Shown here: positions 56,380 through 64,000 of the stretch, one piece after another
Numbering within the stretch: the stretch's first letter is position 1
How the letters are laid out: each line of letters starts with the position of its first letter
Assembly (NCBI RefSeq): GCF_020176695.1
Contig: NZ_JAIWIA010000007.1
Coordinates: 1 to 64,000, forward strand
From: Massilia sp. MS-15
GTDB lineage: Bacteria > Pseudomonadota > Gammaproteobacteria > Burkholderiales > Burkholderiaceae_D
Length of the DNA stretch: 64,000 nucleotides
Direction of reading: 5' to 3'
Program-made: the position numbers and the translations under genes
The notes under the pieces: model-generated
Database searches by the model: none
What the model was told of the DNA's origin: nothing
Seen by the model: the letters and a program-made list of their open reading frames with translations, nothing else

Positions 56380-57213
56380 TCAGACGCATAGGGCGACCAC
56401 GGTCGTGATGTTGTCGCGCGAACTGGATTCTTTCGCCATCGCGATCAGGCGTTCACATACCGCGCCGAGCGTGGAGGAATTTGCATGTGCCAAGGCCGCT
56501 TCGATCTCCGCATGCGCCACCGCCCCATGCAATCCATCACTGCACAACATCAGCACATCCCCTTCGACGACCTGGTGCGAACGCAGCTCCGGCGTCACGG
56601 TCGGCGCCGGCCCCATGGCCTGCAGCAGCACGTTGCGCGCCGGCAGCCGGTCGCGCATGCCCGCTTCCAGCGCCTGCTGGTACAGGGTCTGGTCGCGCGT
56701 GAGCTGCTCCAGCACGCAGCCGCGCAGGCGGTACAGGCGGCTGTCGCCCACATGGAAGACCACCAGCGGCGCCACCGCCGAGGCGCGCCAGAATCCGGTC
56801 AGGGTCGCGCCCATGCCATCGCCCTCGGTGCGGCCGCGCGCGCAGTTGTGCGCATACAGGCGGGCGTTCGCATGGGTGACGGCGGCGCGCAGCAGGCGCA
56901 GCGCGCCGGCGGCGGGATCGGACCAGGTGGCGTCGGGATCGGCCTCGGGGCCGCCATCGGCGAAGAAGGCGGGCAGGGCAGGAGTGTGCTGGGCGAGATA
57001 GGCGCGCATTTCGGTCAGCACGCCGGCGCTGGCCACTTCGCCGGCCGCATGGCCGCCCATGCCATCGGCCAGCATCGCCAGCCCCATGGCTTCGTCGATC
57101 AGGAGATTGTCTTCATTGTTGCTGCGCACCGTGCCGACATCGGTGGCGCCGAAGACCAGCATCCCGGGCAAGCGGTGCACGCGCGGCGGGGAAAGCGGGA
57201 TGGTGCGGGTCAT
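56380..57213 (-). CDS. PP2C-type Ser/Thr phosphatase (PppA-like)
   Basis: 277 residues from ATG 57213. The frame is open to 57471, but that extension reads like noise. PPM motifs: ATDVGTVRSNNEDN (about 23-36), LADGMGGHAAGEVAS with metal ligand D50, GDSRLYRL and the C-terminal SRDNITTVV. Phosphatases of this type (PppA) reverse PpkA phosphorylation of Fha and keep the T6SS off. Here the gene is separated from tagF by the 2-kb AT-richer island. Confidence 0.88.
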   Translation of the reverse strand: MTRTIPLSPPRVHRLPGMLVFGATDVGTVRSNNEDNLLIDEAMGLAMLADGMGGHAAGEVASAGVLTEMRAYLAQHTPALPAFFADGGPEADPDATWSDPAAGALRLLRAAVTHANARLYAHNCARGRTEGDGMGATLTGFWRASAVAPLVVFHVGDSRLYRLRGCVLEQLTRDQTLYQQALEAGMRDRLPARNVLLQAMGPAPTVTPELRSHQVVEGDVLMLCSDGLHGAVAHAEIEAALAHANSSTLGAVCERLIAMAKESSSRDNITTVVALCV

Positions 57214-57436
57214 CGTGGCGTCCCGATCATGGTGTCTGTCCGGCGCGAGCGCGGCGGCCTGGCGGACAGGAGGGTCGGCTTCAAAATTAGCATGACTGTA
57301 TGGTGTCCGCAATAAGAAGTTAAGCAGCTGTTCACCTTCCTGCAACGTCGGTCCGGCCTCGACAGGCAAGGCATGCGGGCGCCCCCGACACGCCGCTTCA
57401 TGGCAGCCTGCGACCTTCCCCCGCAGTGGAGCACGC

Positions 57437-57699
57437 ATGTGCGACGGCATTCTCCCGGTTCCCCTCGACAAGGCCTACCGCCTCCTGAACCATGAGCCGA
57501 CCGCGCTGGTCTCGGCCTGCCGTTTGCCGCCTGGGCCGACCTCCGCGGTTTCCGCGACGGCCGCTGGCATGTCGAGACGGCCGACCCAGGATGGCGCAGC
57601 ATCCACCATGTGGCAAGCTGGCATTTCTGTGCGATTGGCGAAGCGTTGGGGCAGGGGGCGGCTGATACCGCAGCGGACTCGCCAACACTGTCACTTTGA
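57437..57699 (+). pseudogene. Flavin reductase family gene remnant (internal deletion and frame change)
   Basis: ATG 57437 opens with PVPLDKAYRLLNHEPTALVSA, the usual N-terminus of flavin-reductase-like domain proteins. From about 57520 the reading continues in another phase as FAAWADLRGFRDGRWHVETAD...SIHHVASWHFCAIGEAL, the C-terminal end of the same family, and stops at TGA 57697-57699. About 100 or more central codons are missing and the junction changes frame. Too short to be functional. The family match is from memory of consensus patterns. Confidence 0.65.
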
Positions 57700-57816
57700 T
57701 GCGCCTTCCAGACACATTGTTGTATGCAAGATACTGAAATTTTGTGTTGGCAATTGGATATCTGTTACAGTTCAAGCTGGACAGCAAACCATGCCGTCCG
57801 CCCCTGACTTGTACGG

Positions 57817-59736
57817 ATGTCTATGCCTGCCGCTCCCTTGCCTCCCGATGAACTTGACCGGCTGTCGATGCTCGACGCCCTCCACCTGCTCGATACCCCG
57901 CCCGAGCCCGTGTTCGACCGCGTCACCCGCCTCGCTGGTCGCGTGCTGGGCGTGCCGATGGCGCTGTTCTCGCTGGTCGATGCCGACCGCCAGTGGTTCA
58001 AGTCGCGGGTCGGACTGGACGTGCCCGAGACGCCGCGCGAGCACGCCTTCTGCGCCCACGCGATCGGCATGAGCGCGCCGCTGGTCGTCAACGACGCCCA
58101 GGAAGACGCGCGCTTCAGCGACAATCCGCTGGTCACCGGCGCGCCCGGAATCCGCTTCTATGCCGGGGTACCGATCCGCACCACGGCCGGCCTGGCGATC
58201 GGTACCCTGTGTGCGCTCGATACCCAGCCGCGCACGCTCGGCGCCGAAGAAGCCCAGGTGCTGGCCGACCTGGCGGCGATCCTGACCAAGGAAGTGCAGT
58301 ACCGCGAGCGCCTGGCGCTGGCGCGCGACCAGCTGGCCCATTCGAGCCAGGTGCTGGTCGCGAGCGAAGCGCGCTTCCGTACCATCTTCGACATCGCCAG
58401 CGTCGGCATCGCCCTGGTGGCACCGGACGGCGGCTGGATCAGCGTGAACAAGGCCTTGTGCAACATCGTCGGCTACAGCGAGGAAGAGCTGTGGCGCCTG
58501 ACCTTCCAGCAGATCACCCATCCCGACGATGTGGCGGGCGACGTGGCGCACATGCGCGCCCTGGAGCGCGGCGAGCTCGAGCAGTACCAGATGCAGAAAC
58601 GCTACATCCGCAAGGATGGGACGCCGGTCTGGATCCACCTGAACGTCTCGCCCAAGCGCAACGAGGCCGGGGCCGTCGAGTACTACGTTTCGGTGATCAA
58701 GGACATCGATGCCGAGAAGCTGGCCCAGCAGCAGCTGGCAAGCCTGAACACCGAGCTCGAACGGCGGGTGCGGGAACGCACCGGCGAGCTGCTCGAAGCG
58801 CTGGAGCGCCAGCGCGCCGTCAAGGAGGAACTGCGCGCGCGCGAAGCGGAACTGAGCAGCGTGATCGAAAACGCCAACGACGCCTATATCTGCCTCGACG
58901 AGGCCGGCCTTGTCACCGCCTGGAACCGCCAGGCCGAGGAAACCTTCGGCTGGCCGCGCGCCGCGGCGCTCGGCCAGCCGCTGGAAGCCCTGATCATCCC
59001 GGAAGACCACCGCGAGCGCCACCGCAAGGGCATGGCGCGCTTCCTCGGCACCCGCGTCGCGCACGCCGTCGACCAGCGCCTGGAGCTGCCGGCCCTGCGG
59101 CGCGACGGCAGCGCGCTCACGGTGGAGGTGCGGATCCGCGCGCTCGAGATCGGGGGGCGCACCATGTTCAGCGCCTTCCTGCATGACATCAGCGCGCGCA
59201 AGCAGGAGCAGACCCAGCGCGAATACGAAAGCCGTCACGACCTGCTCACCGGCCTGCTCAACCGCCGCGCCCTGCTGGAGACGGTGCCGCTGGCCCAGGC
59301 CCGCGCCAGCCGCAACGGCAAGACGGTGGGCATGCTGTTCATCGACCTGGACGGCTTCAAGGCAGTCAACGATTCGCAGGGCCACGAAGCGGGCGACATC
59401 CTGCTGGGCGTGATCGCCGGGCGCCTGCGCGCCGGCGTGCGCCGCACCGACAGCGTGTACCGCCTGGCTGGCGACGAGTTCACGGTGCTGCTGGAAGACA
59501 TGGCCGACACCTACGACGACGCCCACACCGTGGCCGAAAAGCTGATCTCCAGTATCGCCGAGCCGGTGCAACTCCCGGGCCGGGCCGTGCGCGTGCGCGC
59601 CAGCATCGGTATCGCGCTCGACCCTGGCAAGCCGGGCCGCTCGCCCGAGGAGCTGCTCAAGGAGGCCGACCACTACATGTACCAGGCCAAGAAAGCCGGC
59701 CGTGGCCGCGTCTGTTCCGCGCGCCATCCCTGCTAG
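57817..59736 (+). CDS. GAF-PAS-PAS-GGDEF diguanylate cyclase
   Basis: 639 residues, cytoplasmic, no membrane segment. GAF domain at about 20-170, PAS at about 185-300, coiled coil at about 300-345 (ELERRVRERTGELLEALERQ), second PAS at about 345-460, GGDEF at about 470-632. The active-site loop reads A551-G-D-E-F555 and the product-inhibition site R542-x-x-D545 is present; alanine in the first position is a known variant of active enzymes. It probably makes c-di-GMP in response to a ligand or redox cue; the signal is unknown. ATG 57823 is an alternative start. Confidence 0.9.
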   Translation: MSMPAAPLPPDELDRLSMLDALHLLDTPPEPVFDRVTRLAGRVLGVPMALFSLVDADRQWFKSRVGLDVPETPREHAFCAHAIGMSAPLVVNDAQEDARFSDNPLVTGAPGIRFYAGVPIRTTAGLAIGTLCALDTQPRTLGAEEAQVLADLAAILTKEVQYRERLALARDQLAHSSQVLVASEARFRTIFDIASVGIALVAPDGGWISVNKALCNIVGYSEEELWRLTFQQITHPDDVAGDVAHMRALERGELEQYQMQKRYIRKDGTPVWIHLNVSPKRNEAGAVEYYVSVIKDIDAEKLAQQQLASLNTELERRVRERTGELLEALERQRAVKEELRAREAELSSVIENANDAYICLDEAGLVTAWNRQAEETFGWPRAAALGQPLEALIIPEDHRERHRKGMARFLGTRVAHAVDQRLELPALRRDGSALTVEVRIRALEIGGRTMFSAFLHDISARKQEQTQREYESRHDLLTGLLNRRALLETVPLAQARASRNGKTVGMLFIDLDGFKAVNDSQGHEAGDILLGVIAGRLRAGVRRTDSVYRLAGDEFTVLLEDMADTYDDAHTVAEKLISSIAEPVQLPGRAVRVRASIGIALDPGKPGRSPEELLKEADHYMYQAKKAGRGRVCSARHPC

Positions 59737-59774
59737 CGCCTGCGCGGCTGCTTCCCATGCCGCCCCCCCGCCAT

Positions 59775-59797
59775 GGGTGGGCGGGTCTTCCCGCCCA
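59775..59797. repeat. Short relative of the 15760 palindromic element, hairpin
   Basis: Shares GGGTGGGCGGGTCTTC with the element at 15760-15860. Here TGGGCGGG (59778-59785) and CCCGCCCA (59790-59797) form a perfect 8-bp stem with loop TCTT. Situated between the GGDEF gene and copA, it could also serve as a transcription end for the former. Confidence 0.6.
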
Positions 59798-59833
59798 AGC
59801 GTCCCATTCCCCTTGGCGCACCCCACGCCGCGC

Positions 59834-59864
59834 TTGACCTTCCCACCATGGTAAGGAATATCCT
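59834..59864 (+). promoter_or_regulatory. CueR-type (MerR family) promoter of copA
   Basis: -35 TTGACC (59834-59839) and -10 TATCCT (59859-59864) are separated by 19 bp, the elongated spacer typical of MerR-family promoters. Between them lies the perfect palindrome CCTT-C-CCA-CCA-TGG-T-AAGG (59838-59856), close to known CueR/copper boxes. No cueR gene is in the window. Expected transcription start is about 59871, i.e. at the copA ATG itself. Confidence 0.85.
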
Positions 59865-59870
59865 TCAACC

Positions 59871-62393
59871 ATGAACACGATTACCGACACCGACAAGCCA
59901 GGGGATCTGGAATCCGCCACCGTCCTGCAGATTGAAGGCATGACCTGCGCCTCCTGCGTGTCCCGCGTCGAAAAGGCCCTGCAGAAGGTGCCCGGGGTAC
60001 GCAGCGCCTCCGTCAACCTGGCCACCGAGAAGGCGACCGTGCGAGGCACGGCCGCGCCGCAGGCGCTGGCCACCGCCGTGCGCGACGCCGGCTATGACGT
60101 CGCCATGGAGCCGGCTCCAGGCGCCCTCGATGCCCCGGCCCACCCGGAAGCCGGGAGAGGCCTGCCGGCCTGGGCCCCCATTGCCGCCGCCGCACTCCTG
60201 AGCCTGCCCCTGGTGGCGCCGATGCTGGTCCAGCCCTTCGGGCTGGAACTGCTGCTGCCGGGCTGGCTGCAGCTGGCGCTGGCCACCCCGGTGCAATTCT
60301 GGCTGGGCGCGCGCTTCTACCGGGCCGGCTGGAAAGCCCTGCGCGCCGGCAGCGGCAACATGGATCTGCTGGTCGCGCTCGGCACCAGCGCCGCCTATGG
60401 GCTTTCGCTCTACCTGCTGCTGGGCGGCGGCCATGGCGCGCAGCACCTGTATTTCGAATCCTCGGCGGTGGTGATCACCCTGGTCCTGCTCGGCAAATGG
60501 CTGGAAGCCCGCGCCAAGCGCCAGGCGCTGGCCGGGATCCGCGCGCTGGAAGCGCTGCGCAGCACCGAGGCGCTGGTGCGGCGCGACGGCGCCGAGCAGC
60601 GCATCCCGCTGTCCGCGCTGCGGGTCGGCGACCTGATGGTGGTGCGCCCTGGCGAACGGGTGCCGGCCGACGGCCTGGTGGAAGAGGGCCGCAGCCACCT
60701 CGACGAATCCCTGCTCACCGGCGAAAGCCTGCCGGTGGCGCGCGAAGCGGGCGAGCGCGTGGCCGGCGGCGCGGTGAACATCGATGGCCTGCTGCTGGTG
60801 CGCGCCAGCGCCGTCGGGCACGAAACCATGCTGGCACAAATCATCCGCATGGTCGAGGACGCGCAGGCGGCCAAGGCGCCGATCCAGCGCCTGGTGGACC
60901 GCGTCAGCGCGCTGTTCGTGCCGGCCGTGCTGCTGCTGGCGCTCGCCACGCTGCTGGGCTGGGGCCTGGCCGGCGGCGACTGGCAGGCGGCCCTGCTGAA
61001 CGCGGTGGCGGTGCTGGTGATCGCCTGCCCCTGTGCGCTGGGCCTGGCCACCCCGGCTGCGATCATGGTCGGCACCGGCACCAGTGCGCGCCACGGCATC
61101 CTGGTCAAGGATGCGGAAGCGCTGGAAACAGCGCATGCGATCGACCTGGTGGTGTTCGACAAGACCGGGACCCTGACCGAGGGCCGGCCACGGCTGCTGG
61201 CGCTGGAAGCGGCGGACGGCCAGGACCCGCAGCGCGTGCTGCGCCTGGCCGCCGCCGTGCAGCAGGGCAGCGCCCACCCGCTGGCCCAGGCCGTGCTGGA
61301 CGCCGCCCGCGTGCGTGCGCTGGCGCTGCCGCCGGCGGCGCAGGCGCGCGCCCTGCCGGGCCGCGGCGTGCAGGCCGAGGTCGATGGCCTGACCGTCCTG
61401 CTCGGCAATGCGCGCCTGATGCGCGAGCAGGGGATCGCGCCCACTGCACTGGAGGCCGGCGCCGCTCCCCACGAGGATGCCGGGCGCAGCGTGTCCTGGC
61501 TGGCGCTGCGCCATGCGGGCGGCGCCGAACTGCTTGGCCTGCTGGCCTTCGGCGACACGCTCCGGCCGGGGGCGCCGCAGGCAGTGGCGCGTCTGGCGGC
61601 AATGGGCATCGAGGCGATGATGCTGACCGGCGACAGCGAGGGCGCGGCGCGCGCCGTCGCCGCCCAGGCCCGCATCACGCGCTACCATGCGGCTGTGTTG
61701 CCCGGCGACAAGGCCGAGATCGTGCGTGGCCTGATGGCGTCCGGACGGCGGGTGGCGATGGTCGGTGACGGCATCAACGATGCCCCCGCGCTGGCCGCCG
61801 CCGACGTCGGGATCGCCGTGGCCAGCGGCCTGGACGTGGCCATGCAGACCGCCGGCATCACCCTGATGCGCAGCGAGCCGGCGCTGGTGGCGGACGCGGT
61901 GGCGATCTCGCGCCGTACCTATGCCAAGATTCGCCAGAACCTGGGCTGGGCTTTCGTATACAACCTGGTCGGCATCCCGCTGGCGGCCTTCGGCCTGCTC
62001 AACCCGATGCTGGCCGGCGCCGCGATGGCGCTCAGTTCGGTAAGCGTGGTGGCGAACGCGCTGCTGTTGCGCGGATGGCGGCCGCAAGCGGCGCCGGCCG
62101 GCCAGGCGCCGAATCAGGAAGCACAACTGGAAGCACGACAGGATATTACCCGGGCCCCCGCGCCCATCCAGAAAGGAGCAGGAACGATGTTTGAACTGAC
62201 TGTGGAAGACATGAGCTGCGGCCATTGCGTGGGCCGCGTGACGAAGGCGGTGCAGGGCATCGATCCGGCGGCCCAGGTGGCGGTGGACCTGCCTGCCAAG
62301 CGCGTGCGGATCGACAGCGAAGCGGACCTGGAGCGGATCGTGGCGGCGATCGATGCAGCCGGCTATCCGGTCAGCGCCAAGGCGCGAACCTGA
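59871..62393 (+). CDS. copA: Copper-exporting P1B-type ATPase with CopZ-like C-terminal domain
   Basis: 840 residues. N-terminal metal-binding domain with G-M-T-C26-A-S-C29; eight membrane helices; the transmembrane metal motif C386-P-C388; the phosphorylation site D430-K-T-G-T; and the hinge [10 protein letters not shown]. It pumps Cu(I) out of the cytoplasm. After the last helices (LLLRGW, near 738) a ~35-residue linker leads to an extra metal-binding domain (773-840) with M-S-C783-G-H-C786. This C-terminal addition resembles a complete CopZ chaperone. No Shine-Dalgarno precedes the start, and no nearby in-frame alternative ATG avoids cutting into the first domain. Confidence 0.92.
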   Translation: MNTITDTDKPGDLESATVLQIEGMTCASCVSRVEKALQKVPGVRSASVNLATEKATVRGTAAPQALATAVRDAGYDVAMEPAPGALDAPAHPEAGRGLPAWAPIAAAALLSLPLVAPMLVQPFGLELLLPGWLQLALATPVQFWLGARFYRAGWKALRAGSGNMDLLVALGTSAAYGLSLYLLLGGGHGAQHLYFESSAVVITLVLLGKWLEARAKRQALAGIRALEALRSTEALVRRDGAEQRIPLSALRVGDLMVVRPGERVPADGLVEEGRSHLDESLLTGESLPVAREAGERVAGGAVNIDGLLLVRASAVGHETMLAQIIRMVEDAQAAKAPIQRLVDRVSALFVPAVLLLALATLLGWGLAGGDWQAALLNAVAVLVIACPCALGLATPAAIMVGTGTSARHGILVKDAEALETAHAIDLVVFDKTGTLTEGRPRLLALEAADGQDPQRVLRLAAAVQQGSAHPLAQAVLDAARVRALALPPAAQARALPGRGVQAEVDGLTVLLGNARLMREQGIAPTALEAGAAPHEDAGRSVSWLALRHAGGAELLGLLAFGDTLRPGAPQAVARLAAMGIEAMMLTGDSEGAARAVAAQARITRYHAAVLPGDKAEIVRGLMASGRRVAMVGDGINDAPALAAADVGIAVASGLDVAMQTAGITLMRSEPALVADAVAISRRTYAKIRQNLGWAFVYNLVGIPLAAFGLLNPMLAGAAMALSSVSVVANALLLRGWRPQAAPAGQAPNQEAQLEARQDITRAPAPIQKGAGTMFELTVEDMSCGHCVGRVTKAVQGIDPAAQVAVDLPAKRVRIDSEADLERIVAAIDAAGYPVSAKART
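62187..62393 (+). CDS. Possible separately translated CopZ-like copper chaperone (internal start in copA)
   Basis: ATG 62187 is in frame with copA and preceded by GAAAGGAGCAGG, the best Shine-Dalgarno of the region, with GGAG 8 nt from the ATG. The 68-residue product ([18 protein letters not shown]...) has the full length and fold pattern of a heavy-metal-associated chaperone. The upstream frame simply lacks a stop codon before it. Either the fusion is recent and both forms are made, or the signal is a relic. Listed as an alternative product, not an independent gene. Confidence 0.45.
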   Translation: MFELTVEDMSCGHCVGRVTKAVQGIDPAAQVAVDLPAKRVRIDSEADLERIVAAIDAAGYPVSAKART

Positions 62394-62568
62394 TTCCTGG
62401 CGTCAAAAAACAAGCTGTTTTAACTCCGCATTTGCGATATATTTTATGTAGATTGAATAAGGGCGGTAAATACAGAAAATAAGGACGTTGCGCTAGCACG
62501 GGCAAGGCGCGGCAGGTCACATATACGTGCCCTGCGGGGCTTTCACGCAGTATTCACCGGGGCGATTC

Positions 62569-64000
62569 ATGCAATTTGGTGTTTTGGCGGAACCGGCAGA
62601 CCTCGCGAAACACCCGCCATCGGCGGCCCAGCTGCGCAGCGTGCTGGTCACGCTCGCGGTGCTGGCGTCGCTGTTTGCGCTGCTGGCGCCGTTCGCCCGC
62701 ATCCAGTTGCCGACGGCGCCGGAATTCGTCCCGATGTACCAGTCGGTGCTAATCGGCAGCAACCTGCTCACCGCCATCCTGCTGCTGGGCCACGTGCAGA
62801 CCAGCCGTTCCTGGTCGCTCGGCATCCTGACCCTGGGCTACCTGTGCACGGCGCTGATCGCGCTGGCCTACATGCTGACCTATCCCGGCCTGTTTTCGCC
62901 GCAGGGCGTCCTGGGCGGCAACGGCCAGACCGCGCCCTGGCTGTTCTTCATCTGGCATGGCCTGTTTCCGGTCTTCGTGGGCGCCTACGCGGGCAGCTAC
63001 CGGCGTCCGCTGCCGGCGCATTTCCTGCGCCTTGGCACCCTGCTGGTGGCGCTGTTCGCCGCACTGCTGGTGCTGCTGTGCGTCCGCGGCGCCCCCTACC
63101 TGCCCGAGCTGACGGAGGGGCACCGCTACCGCCCGGCCTACCGCTGGCTGGGCCTGGGCGTGCTGGTGCTGGCGCTGGGCGCACTGTGGAAGACGGCCGG
63201 CAAGCGTCCGCGCGCGGCGCTCGACGTGTGGCTGACAATCGCGCTGGCGGCATGGGTGTTCGAGCTGCTGCTGTCCTGCATCCTCAATGGCGGGCGCTAC
63301 GACCTTGGTTTCTACGCGGGCAGGCTGTACGGGCTGGCGGCTTCGCTGTTCGTCCTGGGCGCGGTTGCGATTGACAACATCGCGCTGCATGCGCGCCTGC
63401 GCGACACCTTCGAGGAAATGGTCGAAACGCGCGCCCGGGCCCAGTGGCAAAGCCTGCTCGGTTCGGTGCTGCGCCAGCTGCCTGACGGCGTCCTGATCGT
63501 CGACCGCGAGGGCCGCTGCGTGATGGCCAACGACCAGGCGGAGGAGATGGCGGCCAGCTTCGCGCGCCAGGAAGCGGATGGCCAGGATGGGCCAGCCACC
63601 ATGCTGTCCCTGCTCGGCTCCCCGGTGCGGCGCGCGATCGCCGGCGAAGCGTTCCGTGGCGCCCAGCTGGAAAGCCAGACCCGCGATGGGCGCCGGGTCT
63701 ACGCCGTCAGCGGCGCGCCGCTGCGCGACGCCGCCACCGACCTGGCAGCGGCCGTGATCGTGCTGGACGACATCACCGAACGTACCGAGGCCAGCGCCGC
63801 GCTCGGGCGCGCCCTGGACCAGACCCGCTACCTGATCGAGAACACGCCCCTGGCCGTGATCGAATGGGACCGCGACTTCGTGATCAGCCTGTGGAACCGG
63901 CGCGCCGAGGAACTGTTCGGCTGGAGCGCGCAGGAAGCCATCGGGCGCCGCATCGATGCGCTGCCCGTGATCCACGAGGAGGATGCTGGCAAGGTGGCGG
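62569..64000 (+). CDS. MASE4-type membrane sensor with PAS domains, 3' end outside window
   Basis: 477 residues visible, frame open at the window end. The first ~275 residues hold about eight membrane helices resembling the MASE4 sensory domain (RIQLPTAPEFVPMYQSVL, WLFFIWHGLFPVFVGAYAG). PAS domains follow at about 305-415 (LPDGVLIVDREGRCVMAN) and from about 420 (ENTPLAVIEWDRDFVISLWNRRAEELFGW). The output domain, histidine kinase or diguanylate cyclase, is beyond the window. ATG 62569 follows only a weak GGGG. The 175 bp before it is AT-richer and contains no recognised gene. Confidence 0.8.
   Translation, partial: MQFGVLAEPADLAKHPPSAAQLRSVLVTLAVLASLFALLAPFARIQLPTAPEFVPMYQSVLIGSNLLTAILLLGHVQTSRSWSLGILTLGYLCTALIALAYMLTYPGLFSPQGVLGGNGQTAPWLFFIWHGLFPVFVGAYAGSYRRPLPAHFLRLGTLLVALFAALLVLLCVRGAPYLPELTEGHRYRPAYRWLGLGVLVLALGALWKTAGKRPRAALDVWLTIALAAWVFELLLSCILNGGRYDLGFYAGRLYGLAASLFVLGAVAIDNIALHARLRDTFEEMVETRARAQWQSLLGSVLRQLPDGVLIVDREGRCVMANDQAEEMAASFARQEADGQDGPATMLSLLGSPVRRAIAGEAFRGAQLESQTRDGRRVYAVSGAPLRDAATDLAAAVIVLDDITERTEASAALGRALDQTRYLIENTPLAVIEWDRDFVISLWNRRAEELFGWSAQEAIGRRIDALPVIHEEDAGKVA

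Noticed and set aside
57437..58072. 211-codon frame as a complete gene
   Set aside because: Only its first ~25 codons resemble a known family; the rest runs out of phase through the remnant and into the GGDEF gene.
62407..62421. AAAACA-AGC-TGTTTT as copA terminator
   Set aside because: Only a 6-bp AT stem with a 3-nt loop; too weak to call.

Overview
The window is high-GC DNA with dense operons and ATGA start/stop overlaps. The beta-proteobacterial porin, the ArgP-type LysR gene, the benzoate regulon and the type VI secretion layout point to Burkholderiales, most likely Oxalobacteraceae (Massilia/Telluria/Duganella group). That placement is inferred from gene families; no rRNA or tRNA gene was seen.

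Layout. (1) 2-8231: the 3' part of a giant repeat adhesin with eleven exact 92-residue tandem repeats, followed by a HlyD-type adaptor and an M50 (site-2-protease-like) membrane protein that itself ends in a lipoyl/HlyD-like region. (2) 8290-11722: an ArgP-type LysR regulator diverging from a TRIC-type channel gene that overlaps an FtsI/PBP2-type transpeptidase gene. (3) 11770-26375: a benzoate regulon. benE, benK and a porin gene lie behind one operator. A BenM/CatR-like regulator diverges from an eleven-gene operon catB-catC-catA-benA-benB-benC-benD-pcaD-pcaI-pcaJ-pcaF, which encodes the whole route from benzoate to acetyl-CoA plus succinyl-CoA. Both transcription units carry the same two-site ATAC-N7-GTAT / ATAC-N7-GTCT operator. 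(4) 26385-28988: three overlapping minus-strand TadE/TadG-like genes without the rest of a Tad machine. (5) 29484-31877: a small OmpA-like protein gene convergent with a PpkA-like Ser/Thr kinase gene.

(6) 32616-54371: a type VI secretion cluster, all on the plus strand: tssA, tssB, tssC, hcp, tagJ, tssE, tssF, tssG, tssH/clpV, a DUF4280 PAAR-like gene, vgrG, fha, tssK, tssL (OmpA-fused), tssM, tagF. No tssJ is visible. Kinase, FHA protein and a PP2C phosphatase (56380-57213) together form a threonine-phosphorylation control set. (7) 54372-56379: an AT-richer island between tagF and the phosphatase. It holds a small secreted protein and a minus-strand pair consisting of a leaderless M23 peptidase and an unknown protein, which looks like a T6SS effector/immunity cassette. 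(8) 57437-64000: a flavin reductase remnant, a GAF-PAS-PAS-GGDEF protein, a copper ATPase gene with a CueR-type promoter and an in-frame CopZ-like tail that keeps its own ribosome binding site, and the 5' part of a MASE4/PAS sensor gene.

Most start sites differ from the longest possible frame; they were chosen from Shine-Dalgarno sequences, operator positions and family N-termini as stated in each entry. Family assignments come from reading the translated sequences, with no database search.
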